From positions 99,308 through 163,307 of the forward strand of contig LLEY01000146.1 of NCBI GenBank assembly GCA_001414485.1: a DNA stretch of 64,000 nt, given 5' to 3'. Origin of the DNA: Calycina herbarum. Taxonomy: Eukaryota > Ascomycota > Leotiomycetes > Helotiales > Pezizellaceae. Under the pieces are notes generated by a model. The model was not told the origin of the DNA. It did not search any database and saw only the letters and a list, made by a program, of their open reading frames with translations. Of the stretch, positions 12,754-25,950 are shown one piece after another. Position numbers and translations under genes: made by a program. Positions within the stretch are counted from its first letter, which is position 1. Each line of letters opens with the position of its first letter.

Positions 12754-13200
12754 TATAATAAAACTTAAACGAACTAAATAAAGATAACTAAGTCTCGAAG
12801 GTTAGTATATAGATAAGAAGTATAGATATGCCGTGTTATTTACTTAGAAGTAAACTCGTTACTTATATCAAAGATATTAAATAAGATAATAAGATTAATA
12901 ACTAAAGTTAAGTACGAAGCTCCTATCTAATAGCAGACGTGCTAGTATATATAGAATCTTCTATGCTACCTGGATCCCTATATAAGCCTGGATCCCTAGA
13001 TCTCTTTAGATCTCTTAAGGGATCTAAGGGGATCTATTACGTGACTTACCAACGGTTATCTAATAGTGAGATCCTAGAATACCTAAATGCCTTTATATTA
13101 CTGATTCTCTTCTATATTGCCTTCTATTTCCTAAATATCGTGCCTTGTTCTATTAGAGCGCTGTCTAGACTACTTATTACATATAACGTGACTCGTAATA
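12754..13200 (-). repeat. gypsy-A 5' LTR (right copy)
   Basis: 447 bp, starts TATAATAAAACTT and ends GACTCGTAATA. GTAAG follows at 13201. It is less RIPped than the left copy: it keeps TTACGTGACTTACC where the left copy has TTATATAACTTACT. Confidence 0.9.
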
Positions 13201-16200
13201 GTAAGCTCTATAACGTCGAAGAATAAAACTAAATACTCTTAACCTTTAAGTAGAAATCTCTTAATACTTAGAAGTAGCGATTATAATAAGAGGAGGAGAC
13301 TACTTATAAGGTTTAAGAAGAAGCTATATAGAAGATTCTTTAATTATAGAAATAATAACGCTTTCTTACTAAGCGAGAGTAGAAGATACTACGTCGTAGT
13401 CTCTTAAACCTATAAGAGCTTAATAAGATAGAAGAGAGAGAGAAAGAAAAGAAAGAAGAAGAGAGATAGTATAAAGAGACAGAGATCTTTTATCTAGCAG
13501 CTCTATCTACTTCTATTGATTCTGTTCCTAAGCTAGGTCTTAACCTAGCCTTTTTAGAGACCTTCTCTTCTAACTATAAGATATAGATAAACCTAGGTTT
13601 CGCTAGTAGAATTCCTAAAGTTCTGCTAGGTACTAGTTAAGATTGCTTTTTAGCTTCTAGGTATTTTCTAAGTATAGGTAATCTATCTATTTTATTAAGT
13701 ACTTAATCTTACCTCTAATAATATAGTAGTCTAAAATCTTTTTAACTTCGTATTCGGTATTTAGATTAAGAGGTTAGATTTCTATAAGTGAGGCTAGTAG
13801 TGCTTCTAGTAGTACTGGTTTAAGTAGAGATATATAGAATACTAGGTATATATTTATAGTTCGTAGTAGTACTAATTTATAATTTAATAGTTCTCTAACT
13901 TACTTAATTCTAAATAGTCCTAGTTTCTTATAGTCTAGTTTATTACTAGGTCTCTTAGTATTAATATTCTTCTATATTAAATAAACTTTATCTCTCTCTT
14001 TTAATATTAGCTTCTAACTACGTTGTTTATTATAGTAGTATATATTACGTTCTACTATAAACTATAAATCTTCTACTAGTTTCTTATATAGCTTTCTAAT
14101 CTTTAAGACCTAAATTTAAGTAAGTTAGTTATCTATTATTAAAGTTAATAGTTCTTAATATACTATTAGTTTATATCTAAAGTTAGTATAAAATAGTATA
14201 ACTAGTATTATTTCTATTATTAAACTATTATAAGTAAATTAAACTAGTAGTAGTAATTTAACCTAGTTATTCTACTAGTAGTTTATATAATAATAAAGGT
14301 ATATTTTAACTACTTAATTTATACGTTTATTCTCTTTATTTATCTATAGATAGAAAGCTATAGATAGCTTTCTTCTTACTTCTAGTTATTTTATAAGAGC
14401 TACTTAAAATTTTAAAGTAAAGAGTTTATCTTTATCTAAGAGAATTTCTTTTAGTAGTCTATATCTTAAGACTACTTCTCTAAGGAATACGAAAGCTAGT
14501 TCCTTAGCTATACTTAACTCTATATATAGTACTAGGATTATATATTTTATAAGTCGTACTTAACTTCTATTATTAGATTCTTAGATTTTAGTAGCTTAAT
14601 AATAAAATCTTAGAATATTAAATCCTAAGATACTTATAGTATTAGAGTAGTATTTATCTAGCTATAGAGTATATAATAGAAAGCCTTACTCCTAGTATAG
14701 ATATTATACTCTGTTATTACTTTCTTAACTATTACTATAAGTTTGTCGACTTTATACTATTGTCTTCTTCTTTAAAAAGTCTTTTAAATTCCTTAGTAAC
14801 TATAGACTAGTAATTTATATTATTCTTTAATAAAGGTCTTATTATTAGATTCTAGTATATAAGTTTTTTTTTTAGTAGTAGTAATTTTATAAATCGTAAG
14901 GCTAAATCCTTATTTTTAAGCTCTTTTAAGATTATAATCTTTTTATATTCTTTATCTTCTTTATAGCCTAGTTATTAACTTAAGATATCTACTCGTAGAT
15001 TATCTATTTCTTTAATATAGTAGATTATAATATTAAATCTAGTAAGAGTTTATAACTATCTAGTAAAGCGTCTATTACTAAGTTCTTTTATTATTATCTA
15101 TATCTTTAGGTTTTCGTAATTAGTAAGAACTAGTATCTAGTATTTTATATCTTAAAAGTAGATTCTCTAGTATTCTAAAGCTAAGACTATAGTAAGAAGT
15201 TCCTTCTTATAAATACTATAGATATAAGTTTTCCTTTATTATTAGATTAAAAGTATATAGTAGTAACTACTATATCTAAAGCGTCTATTTTAATAGTACT
15301 TAGTTTATTAGTATTAAAATTTTAGAGAATTAGTTCTTCTATAAATCGTTTCTTAATTTCTTAAAAAGCTTTTTCTATATTCTTATTCTATTTAAATAGA
15401 ATATCCTTTCTAGTAAGATTCGTTATTAGTTTTAAAATCCTAGAATATTCTCTAATATATTATTAACAAAAGTTAGTAAATTCTTAGAATAACTAAACGT
15501 CTTTAACGTTCTTTAGTAATTCCTATTTTAGAATTACTTTAACTTTTTCTAGGTCTATCTCTATTTTTCTAAAGGAGATTTTATAGCTTAGAAAGATAGT
15601 ATAAGTTACTTCGAATTCGTACTTTGAAAGTTTAAAATAAGAATCTACTATAGCGAGCCTCTATAGAACTTTCTTAATATATTCTTTATATTCCTTCTTA
15701 AATTCTAAAAATATAAGAATATTATCTAGGTAATATATAATAGTTACTCTTAGAAGATTCTCTAGTATTTTATTATTCTATCTCTAGTAGATAGTTAGTA
15801 TATTAGTTAATCTAAATAGTATTACTATGTATTTATAAAGACTTAATAGTAAGATAAATACTATCTTCTATTTATTCTCTTACTTAATTCGTATTAGACT
15901 AAAGGCGTTTTATTAGTTAAGTTTTATAAATCTCTTTACTTTCTTAATCTTATTCTATAAGTATTAACCTTCTAGTACTAGATAAGCGTTCTTAACTATT
16001 ATATTATTAACGTTTTAATAGTTAATATAAACTCTTCTATTTAGATTATTCTTCTTATATATAATAAGTATATTAGAAGTAGCTAGTAAATCTGATTTTT
16101 AGATATATCTTTTCTAAATCCCTTTCTATATATATTTTTTAAGAAGTTATAAGTTCCTCTAGTTATAAGATTAAAGCTTCTACTTCTTAAGATTATAACT

Positions 16201-16604
16201 CTCTTTTAATTTAATCTTATAATCTTATAGTTAATATTTAGAAAGAGTATATATATTCTCTAGGTTTTTAAATAATTCTTTAAATTCTTTATACTATATA
16301 GATATCTTTAGTTTAGCTTTCTTACTATTCTATAAAGAACTCTAGACTAGGTGTCTAAGCACGTTAGAAGAGATAGTACTAAGCTTATTCTAGCTTTATA
16401 GTTAAAATTATAAACCTATATAATTATATTAGCTAAAGGTTACTATTCTAGCCTTCTAGTTAATATTTAGATTATATTCTTAAATCTATAGTATACTAAG
16501 TATTACTTTTTTACTTTCTATTTTAATAATATTAAATTATATATCTAAGATATATCTTTTAATATTAGTTTTTATTAAGATAGTTTATTAGTTAATTACT
16601 CTAT

Positions 16605-16975
16605 TATAGAAGGAACAGAGTAACTTATAGAGTAGGCTACAGAGTAGGCTATAGAGTAAGTTACAGGATCGGTGTAGAGTAGGTTAGGTAATCGTTAAAT
16701 CACGTTTTTATAGAATCGGTAGTATAGATAAAGAGTAAAAGACTTAATTAACTTGGTTCCTAACTATAAGGACAGTAAAGAGCTATATATACTTCTAGAA
16801 TAAGTACTAGAAGCTTCTATAGCTTATAAATAGAATAGTTACTAGAAGATTCTACGGTTTACATAACCGAGAACGTAATCGAATCTTCTAGATAATACTA
16901 GAAAGAACTAGTATAGACTAAGGTTTAAACCTAAAGTCTATTAGTAAGTAAGGTAGTTATTACCTAATACTAACA
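16605..16975 (-). repeat. Solo LTR of the copia family, inside gypsy-B
   Basis: 371 bp flanked by the duplication TCTAT (16600-16604 and 16976-16980). On the minus strand it runs from TGTTAGTATTAGG to TTCCTTCTATA and matches the copia LTR at 60444-60814 over its whole length, inverted. It keeps more C and G than the surrounding gypsy-B. LTR-LTR recombination after insertion is the usual origin. Confidence 0.88.
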
Positions 16976-17583
16976 TCTATTTTAGTAGATAATATCCGTT
17001 CTATCTATTACTCCTAGATAATATAGTCTTATTTTATTAAATAAGACGTTTAGCTTTTTTAGAGCTACTAGAGAAAGAAAGTTACTTATTACTTCTAAGT
17101 CTATTATAACTCGTAGCTCTTTTCCCTATATTTTTATAGTTACTATTAACTATCTTTCTTCTAAAGTAGTATATATTTCTAGTTTAATATAATAAACTTT
17201 AAATTACTTATTCTTTAAGTTCTTTTCTCTAACTAATTAGATATAGAACTAAGAAAAGAACGTTACTTTTTCTTTATCTAATATAGCTATCTTATATACT
17301 TATTAGTATTCTATAATTCTAGTAGATACTAGTAAACTTTCTTTAAATCGTTTCTAGGTTAACTAGTCTATAGTAGCGCGTAGTTTAAACTATATCTATT
17401 TTATAGTTATTTCTTATATTAATTCTATAAACTATAGTTTCTTAATAGCTAGGTAGTAGAATTCCTCTAGCTTTATCTTTACCTAATCCGTTATATTATA
17501 GTCTCTTCGTTTCTAGAAAAGTATAGTAAATAATTCTTATAAATAGTATTTTCTAAATACTATTCTATTATTCTTAAATATTA

Positions 17584-17720
17584 ACGTAGTTTATTACCGA
17601 GTCGGATATATCACCGAGTCGGATACTAAAAATATATATAAAAAACGTCTATATAACTCTAGTAAAGATCTATAATTCTTAATAAAAACTAATAAAATTA
17701 AAATCCTTACTATATTACTA
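17584..17720 (+). mobile_element. Left end of a Fot-like element, partner end not found
   Basis: After a TA at 17582-17583 comes ACGTAGTTT, then the unit ATTACCGAGTCGGATA at 17593-17608 and ATCACCGAGTCGGATA at 17610-17625. This is the layout of the Fot-like ends in this window. The interior is interrupted at 17721 by Fot-3. I could not find the matching right terminal repeat. Confidence 0.6.
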
Positions 17721-17722
17721 TA

Positions 17723-19583
17723 ACGTAGTATACTAGGACCTCGTGATTATTAGAACCTTGTGAATTTTTTCCTACTCTACTACTTTAAAATATAATAAAA
17801 CTACTATAATATATTAAATTAATTAAAACTACTTAGAATCTAATAAACTAGATATATCTATAACTTCTTAACACGTCTACGTATTATAACTAGTTTTTCT
17901 ATAAGTACTATAACGTTACTAAGTCGTTTATTCTTTATCTTCTCTACTCTTCTTAGAGCGCTTATTATATTAAACCTGCTTCTCTATATTCTTCTAGGCT
18001 AATCCGTTCTATATATCCTCTATAGTAAGTATAACTCCTTCTTAGACACGGGTATTTTTAGCTCTCCGGCGTTTACTAAAGGCTTTATTTACTATTTAAA
18101 GTATATAGACCTTAGCTAATAAGAGGGTTACCTTATAAGCTAATTACTTTATATCTTTTACTAATAAAGTAATTATCTAGAAAATAGATATTAGCAAGCT
18201 TCCTTAGTAACGAGTAATACGATCCTTAATAAGAGTTAATTATAAAAGAGCTTTAGAAGAGTTATAAGAAGTCTAGGAGACCTAAGAGGTAGCGTCGGCA
18301 GAGGGGGGTCTAGTAGATATAAGAGTTTATAACTTAATATCAAGCTTTAAGATTATAGTCTAGAGTTCTAGAGATACTAGACTAGCTCTACAGAACCTAG
18401 CTTTAGCGTTTTAGGTTATTATTAACTAGTTATAGACTATGTAAAACGTAAGAAAGAACTCGACCTTAGTAATATAGTTTATATAAGCCTTAATAAAGGT
18501 CTCGATTTAACGCTTATATATATGTTTAAGAATACTAAAACATCTAACATCGAGTAGCTAGGTTAGATAAGACGAATAAGAAGGTAGGCAAAGAGTAATA
18601 ATATTATATAACTTATAATACTCTTAGAATACTACTAATTTATAACTCTTATATCTATCTAGAACTAATATTTAATATAGCTCTTTTATATAACTACGAG
18701 TATACTTATCGAAGTATTCTAGCTATTCTAAGTCTATCTTATTATTAGTCTATCTATTACTAGTTAGTTTAATAACCTAGTTGTTAGAAAGACCGCCTTT
18801 AATATACTAACTAGTAAGGTGATTTTTCTCTTAAACTACTAAGAATAGAAGGATGCTTAAACTCTCTCTATTAATATAGATAATTACTATAGCCTATTCC
18901 CGATTACCTAGCTAGATAGTCTTACCTCTACTACGTCGATTAGTATATATAATAACTATTCTAGTATAGATAACACCTATTATAAAACCAGTCTTATTAA
19001 AGTTATAGAAATCGTAGTCTTAGATTCTATTTTTCGCCTGTATATTCTCTACTAGTCGAAACTACGTACTAATTAGCTTAAGATCTTTATATAAAGCTCT
19101 TTAGAAATCGTAAACGCGATTAAAACGCGTCTTTAGTTCTAGACGTTGTTATATAAATCGTTATACCTAGTTCTTTCTAACACGTTATCCTCTATATAAC
19201 TCGAGTATATAATTTACTATATCTTCTACACTACCTAGCTAGGGTACAAATCCTCTTATATCTAGATTAAGTATATTTTAAATAATTACCTTCTCTTCTA
19301 TTATAGTTATTTTATAATTTACTAGCTAGCGTTTGCTAAGAGTAGTTCGACTAGCTATTCTATTAGTAAGTATAGAATAAGAGACTCTATATAGCTTCGT
19401 AGCTTTACTACAGTTTATTCGTTTAGATAATCGAATAGCTTCGATAGCTAGGATAATTCGAGCTTCTTAGGTTTAAGATTCTATTAGATAGTTATTAAGA
19501 AAACGCGTATTAAAGTTAGAGGTAGTAGAGTAGAGAAAAAATTCATAAGGTTCTAATAATTACAAGGTCTTAGTATACTACGT
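17723..19583 (-). mobile_element. Fot-3: pogo/Fot1-type DNA transposon, RIP-inactivated
   Basis: 1861 bp between TA dinucleotides (17721-17722, 19584-19585). The terminal inverted repeats are about 60 bp, starting ACGTAGTATACTAGGACC on the left; the right end, reversed, starts ACGTAGTATACTAAGACC. A decayed transposase lies on the minus strand. Its C-terminal section (minus strand near 18.05 kb, CTTACTATAGAGGATATA) matches the corresponding part of Fot-1. It sits inside another Fot-like end that starts at 17584. Confidence 0.85.
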
Positions 19584-19742
19584 TATATATAAATAATATT
19601 AGAAATCTTAGATACTAACTAATTATAATAGCTGAGTTATTAAAAAAATTAAAAAAAATCTATAAATATAAAAGTAATTTTAAGCGAATTATTAGTTATA
19701 GCTAGTAAGCGTCTAAAAATTTTATTATTACTTATTTATATA

Positions 19743-21601
19743 ACGTAGTTTATTACTAAGTAGCGTATATTACTAAGTAGCGTACTTTCCTCTACTTTAC
19801 TATCTACTAACTTTAATATACGTTTTCTTAATAACTAACTATAGAAATCTAAACCTAAGAAGTACGAATTACTCTAGCTATTAAAGCTATTCGAATATCT
19901 AAAAAACTTAGTCGTCGCTTTATTATAAAAATCTATAAAGTCTCTAAAATAATACTTCGATATAGAATAGCTAGCTAAACCTATTACCTTGAAACTAAAC
20001 CTAATTATTATAAATTAAACGACTTAGAAGAGGAGATACTTGTTTAATATATACTTAATCTAGATATAAGAGGATTTGCTCTCTAACTAGCTAGTATAGA
20101 AGATATAGCGAATTATATTCTTAAATCGTAAGAGAAAACGCGTTAGTAAGCTTTAAGTATATCGATTTATATAACGTCGACTAGAATTAAAGACGTGTTT
20201 TAATCGTGTTTACAACTTTTAAAAAGTCTTATACGAAGATCTAGAGCTTATTAGTAAGTGGTTTCGACTTATAGAGAATATAAGAGTAAAATATAATATT
20301 TTAGACTATGACTTTTATAACTTTAATAAGATAGAGTTTATAATAGGAATTATCTACCTAGTAATAGTTATAACTCGTACTAATTAACGTAGTAGAGATA
20401 AAGCAGTTTAGTCTAGTAATCGAGAATAAGCTATAGTAATTACTTATATTAATAACGAGAGTTAGAATATACCTCTATTCTTAGTAGTTTAAGAGAAGAA
20501 TTATCTCGCGAATTAGTATACTAAGAGCAGCCTTCTATACGACTAGGTTATTAAACCTATAAGTAATAGATAGACTAATAATAAGACAGGCCTAGAATAG
20601 CTATAACACTTTGATAAATATACTCGTAGTTACGCGAAAGAGCTATATCGAATACTAGTATTAGATAGATATAAGAGTTATAAATTAGCTGTATTTTAAG
20701 AGTATTATAAAGCTAATAATATTATTACTCTTTACCTACCTTCTTATTCCTCTTATTTAACCTAGCTACTTAATATTAAGTGTTTTAGTATTCTTAAACA
20801 TATATATAAGCGTTAAATTAAGACCTTTATTAAAGCTTATATTAACTATATTACTAAGGTCGAGTTCTTTTTAGTCTTTTATATAGTTTATAAGTAATTA
20901 ATAACAACTTAAAACACCTAGGCTAGATTCTATAGAGCTAGCTTAGTATCTTTTAATCTCTAGACTATAATATTAAAGCTTAATATCCGATTATAAACTC
21001 CTATATCTACTAGACCCCTCTCTATAGCCGCTAACTCTTAGGTCTTATAGACCTCTTATAATCTAACTAACGCTCTTTCGTAAACAACTTTAGTTAAGAA
21101 TCGTATTTCACGCTATTAAGAAAGCTTACTAATCTCTATTTTTAAGACTAGAGCTATATTAGTAAAGAGTATAGAGCTATTAGCTTATAAGATAACTTTA
21201 TTATTAGCTGAAGTCTATACTCTTTATAAGATAAATAAAGCACTTAGTAAGCGCTATAGAGCTAAAAAGACTTAGGTCTATTAAGAAGGTATACTTACTA
21301 TAGAGGATATATAGAACGTATTAGCTTAAAAGAAGGTAGAGAAACAGGCTCGACGCGACAAGCGTTCTAAGAAGAGTAGGTAAAATAAGAGGTAAACCTC
21401 TAGACGACGGTATAGTACTTATAGAAAGACTAGTTATAATATACGAACTTGTTAAGAGGTTATAGATATATCTAGTTTATTAGATTCTAAGTAGTTTTAA
21501 TTAATATTATTTATTATAGTTAATTAATCTGATATTAAAGTAGTAGAGTAGAGAGAAAGTATACTACTCGGTAATATATACTACTTAGTAATCAACCACG
21601 T
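19743..21601 (+). mobile_element. Fot-1: pogo/Fot1-type DNA transposon with decayed DDE transposase
   Basis: 1859 bp between TA duplications (19741-19742, 21602-21603), with terminal repeats of about 56 bp. The transposase runs on the + strand from about 19.85 kb. It has a helix-turn-helix start (LAIKAIRISKKLSRR), then a CENP-B-like region, then three DDE blocks: FYNFNKIEF at about 20.33 kb (first Asp now Asn), RILVLDRYKSYKLA at about 20.66 kb, and LPSYSSYLT at about 20.74 kb. Stops and Tyr replacements mark RIP. Family: Tc1/mariner superfamily, pogo branch, moves by cut and paste. Confidence 0.87.
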
Positions 21602-21603
21602 TA

Positions 21604-22278
21604 AGCTTAAACTTAAACTACTACTAGTAGGTAAGATATATAAAGTAGAGACGAGTTAAGACGAGTTAAGACAAGTCTATATAACTTAAGACGACTTAAA
21701 AGAAGTCTATAAAAGCTATTAAAAGCTAATTAGATAGCTGTTCAACTCTAATACCTACTTAAGTATCTATCTTATATAACTTTGTTTTCTTATTATAAAT
21801 CACTTTATTCTAGCTAAAATTAATCCTAAACCCTGCTAAGTTACTCTACTAAGTTACCTCGTATTCTATACTATATACTATTATATAATACTATTAATTA
21901 ATAACTTAAGATATTTCTTAGAAACTAATACTATATTAAAGTATAATTTAGCTATTTTAGATATATATCTCTTTAATAGATATATACTTATTAGTACTTT
22001 TTAATCTATTCTAGAGATAATAAAGAGAAAACAATCCTATTTATTATAATATATAATAAAACCAGTTATAGAAGTAATAGCTTAGACGAATCTAAAAAGT
22101 ATAATATAAGTATAAATAGATAGATTTTACTAATAAAAGAGATAATATAATAGTATTTAGAGTATAAAGAGTAATAAAATAGTAGTATAATAGGTAAAAG
22201 AGTATATAAAAGTAAGATAGAATTAGCGAACATCTATTTAATACGAGAGAAAGTAGCTATAAGTCTATATAAGCTAAG
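21604..22278. other. RIP-degraded AT-rich DNA, unassigned
   Basis: Between Fot-1 and a solo LTR. It includes a short GACGAGTTAA repeat cluster at about 21650-21700. No reading frame or known terminus recognised. Confidence 0.5.
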
Positions 22279-22734
22279 TATTACGAATCACGTACTAGTA
22301 CGTAAATAAATAAAGTCTAGGCAGCGCTCTAATAGAATAAATACTATTGTAACTCTAAAAGAAAGAAGGGATTAAATAGATATATAATCCTAGGGATCTT
22401 ATTATAGTTATATTACGTAACTTAGTTAGAAGCAGTTAGATAATAGAGTCTAGTTTTAAGAAGCCCTAGAAATAGAGTAGGACTCTATCTTCGAGACTCC
22501 TACTAAGTAAGACTCTAATATAAACGAAGGTTCTATATAAGACTAGTACTTCTACTATTAGATAGAAGCTTTATACTTAACTTTAGTTATTAATCTTATT
22601 ATCTTATTTAATATCTTTAGTATAAGTAACGAGTTTACTTCTAAGTAAATAACCTAGCGTATCTATACTTCTTACTTATATACTAACCTTCGAGACTTAG
22701 TTATCTTTGTTTAGTTCGTTTGAGTTTCGTTATA
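22279..22734 (+). repeat. Solo LTR of the gypsy-A/B family, inverted
   Basis: 456 bp, starting TATTACGAATCACG and ending GTTTCGTTATA, the reverse complement of the gypsy-A LTR. It is flanked by the duplication CTAAG (22274-22278 and 22735-22739), so it is a complete solo LTR. Confidence 0.88.
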
Positions 22735-22739
22735 CTAAG

Positions 22740-25700
22740 ACGAGTTAAGAATAGTTAAGAAGAGTAGAGATTCTAACTTACTAATTATCTAATTAAGATA
22801 TAAATTATATAGTAGAGTTAATACTAAGGTCTTAAACGACTATATTATACTCTTCTGCTTATATTAAGCTAATAATAATATCTAGTATAGCTATACTACT
22901 ATTACTCTTCTTATTATTATCTAATTCTATATCCTCTTCTTTCTACTCTCTAAGGTTCTAATAGAAACGATATAAATAATCTAAATCCTTACTTATAACC
23001 TACTCTATATAGAATGTCTTAATAGTAGCTAGGAGAGCTATTATACTCTTCTTATTCACATCGCTTAATAAGAATATAAGCTTGCCTCTAGAGCGATTAC
23101 TAGTATACTTAGTAGTTCGCTACTTTAAAAGCAAGGTAGAAGATCGCGAGTATATCTTCTTAAACGTTTATACTAATATATAAGCTTTAGATATCTCTTC
23201 TTCAAAGGTTTCTTTAATTTTATCTCTTAATTCTCTAGTATATATACTATATAAAAATATCTTATTAAACGTAGTATTCTTATTATAAGTAGAGTTTTTA
23301 TAGTATTTTATATTAATTTTATAAGCGTTATTATAATACTTAAGACCTAGATTAATAAGCTTAAAAGAGTTCTACTTACTCTTCTAATTAATAAGTTCTC
23401 TAGTTAAAATAGCGCGCTTAAGTATAGATATACTCGTATAAAGAGTTTACTAATAATATAATATTTCATAGATATAATTATACTAGCTAGCTCTATAGAA
23501 TTATATAAGTAATAGGTTAACTATATATTCTAAAAGCCTAATATCTCTATACTTTACTATATATTTAGTTAAAAGAAATATTTTAATCTCTTAAAATATA
23601 TAGTATATAGTTATAAAGTCTAGATCTAAATAGGATTAACTAGTCTAAGCTTTATAAGTAAAACAGTATTACCGTACTTCTTTATAATAGGTTATAAACT
23701 ACTCTAAGTTTAACTAGGAGATAATAGTATTAATAGATTCTAATTTAAACCTTATATTCTTAGATACTATTAATTACTTATTAATTAAGACCTAGTAAAA
23801 CATTGTATTTACTCTTAATATAAAGCTTTAAGTAACTAAGAGTTCTAAAACATAGTATTAAACATTAGCTTAAGAAATAATTATATAGCTCTATATCTAA
23901 AGATCTATAATAAGAGTATATATAAAAACTAGATAATTAACCTTTTAAGTCGTCTTATCCTTTTTAATAGAATAAGTCTCTTAATAAGTATAAACGATTA
24001 TAAGAAGCTAATTTAAAAGAATATAAAACTAAGCTATAATACTAAGTAGCTATTTCTTCTAGTTATATAGATTAGGTCTAAATTCGTTTTCCTATCTAAT
24101 AGAGTAATTAAACCTAGTACTTAATTAATCTCTAAAGTAAAGTATTAATCTTATTATAAAAAAAGCTTATATCTATACTAGGAGTTTCTTTATATCTAGA
24201 AAATCAGCGTCTATAGCTAGCTCGAGACTAAGTTACTTATAGAATACTTTATAAACCTCTAATATACTAGAAAAAGTACTTTTATCTATATAAATCGCGT
24301 CTACTTAATAGTATTTAGTCTTTCGTAGCTTTAAATAGTCGAGTATTAGTATTATTAGAAAAGGAAACTTAGCTTTCTAGGCTAAACATTTAGATATAAT
24401 ACTATAATAAATAGCTTAGACTCTTTAGAGATATATCTGTTTTATTAAATCAGTAATATAAGCGAGTATTATATAAATACTAACTCGATTAGAGTCTATA
24501 CTTACTATACTATAACCTTGAAGAATATCTAATAATCTTATACTTTTAGTAGTATCGAATATAGATTATTATAACCTAGTTATAGGAATTTTAGAGCAGA
24601 GTACTACTATCTTAGTTATTATAGCTTATTATTTTTTAATATTATCTATTAATTTACCTAGTAGAGTAATTTAGTAATTAAAGTTATTATAAACCTAAGT
24701 TATATAAGAATCTTCGTCTAATTCCTTTAAATATATCTAGATAATTAGTTAGAAAGTAGGTTAAGAGTAAAGAAGATTTAAAGTAAGTTAAGAAAAGAGA
24801 AGAAAAGTAGATAAAAGTCGAGATAAGTAGAGTCTATTATAAAGAAATACTAAAGAAAGAAAATATAAATAACCTACTCTAGTAGCGTCTATTATATTAT
24901 AGATAATATTATTAGCGTTGTTATATATATAATAGATACTAAACTCTACTAGAGTTAAAAGAACTCTTCTCTTTATACTAGAGTTTAGAAAATAAATATT
25001 AAATAAACTTAAGAAGAAATTAGACCTCTTTTTTACTTATATATTATATAATATTACTATAATAAAGAATATATATTTTATTTCTAATTTATAACAGCGT
25101 AGGTCTATTTCTTAATTAGAGACAGAGTTATAGCTAAGCTAGGTATAGTATTAATTATATAGTAATCTATTAATTAATTAATACTAAGAAGAATAGTAAG
25201 TTTTAATTTCTTAAAAGTAATTAAGAAATCTAGATCTATAGACTAGTTATTCTTATAGAATATACTAAAGTATCTTAATTATTAAATAAGATATAAAAGT
25301 TCTATAAAGATAATAGTAGAGAGAGGTTCTAGTATAATAAGCTTTTAAACGTCGAATTCTTTATAAGCTTATATAATAGAGTTATATCTAGACTCGAGTA
25401 TATAATACTTAGTTTAGTATTACTTTTAAAACAGTTTTATTATCTTATTAGCAGAGTCCTTCTCTTATATCTAAGCTAATATAAGTGTCTCTATAGTCTA
25501 GTTTTTTTAGCTTAGAAACTTAGCTACTTTATATAGTTGTCTTCGAATATATAAATTATAACTCTCTATACTCTTATCGACTTATTTAATATTATCTCTA
25601 TCTATTATTTATCTATTTCTATTACTATAAAGTCGACTAAGTACTAGAGAGTCGTCGAGAGTCGAGAGAGAGGATTCAGATAGAGGATTTAGACGTAGAT

Positions 25701-25950
25701 TTAAGGTTTAGAATACGAGGTCGAGATAAGAGGTATTTATAGGTTATATACGACGCTAGATATTAGGCTTAATACGAGGAGGTATATTATATCTATAATA
25801 TAATTAATATTTAACTTAAGGCGATTAATTTATACTTACTAGATATATATAAAGAGTAGTAGTAGTTGATTTATATATATTTAAAGTTAGTATCTATTAT
25901 AACGATTTAAACTACTCTTTCTAGTACTAAATCGTACTAAAAATTCTCAG
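22740..25950. other. RIP-degraded AT-rich DNA, probable unidentified element
   Basis: No terminal repeats or known protein box found. Between about 22.95 and 24.4 kb a + frame, and between about 24.7 and 23.5 kb a - frame, run long distances interrupted only by TAA/TAG, as a RIPped coding sequence would. I cannot decide which strand was coding or name a family. Short direct repeats (AGTTAAGCTAAGTTAAGCT) occur at the right edge near 26.0 kb. Confidence 0.45.

Larger units (their letters stand above)
5959..13200 (-). mobile_element. gypsy-A: full-length Ty3/gypsy chromovirus, RIP-inactivated
   Basis: A 7242-bp element with two 447-bp LTRs (5959-6405 and 12754-13200). It is flanked by the perfect 5-bp duplication GTAAG at 5954-5958 and 13201-13205, so both ends are fixed. 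It lies inside gypsy-B internal sequence. On the minus strand the order is gag, protease, reverse transcriptase, RNase H, integrase, chromodomain, the chromovirus order. All frames are full of TAA/TAG, so it cannot move by itself. Confidence 0.9.
5226..17581 (-). mobile_element. gypsy-B: Ty3/gypsy chromovirus remnant, interrupted
   Basis: An older copy of the same family as gypsy-A, read on the minus strand and RIP-degraded. Its parts are the LTR at 5226-5688, internal DNA at 5689-5953, then (after the gypsy-A insertion) 13206-16604, then (after a solo copia LTR) 16976-17581. Internal order on the minus strand follows gypsy-A: chromodomain region near 13.7 kb, integrase, RNase H, and reverse transcriptase with the box YYLDNILIF at about 15714-15752 (YLDD with one D to N). 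The match to gypsy-A stops at about 17.58 kb, where a Fot-like terminal repeat begins. The gag end and the second LTR were not found. Confidence 0.8.

Noticed and set aside
11014..13226. Short + frames at 11014-11220 and 12939-13226
   Set aside because: They lie within gypsy-A pol antisense and within its LTR; no independent support.
17584..17625. Paired 16-bp units considered as a mini CRISPR or satellite
   Set aside because: Only two units per site, always directly beside a TA and ACGT terminus; they are subterminal repeats of transposons.
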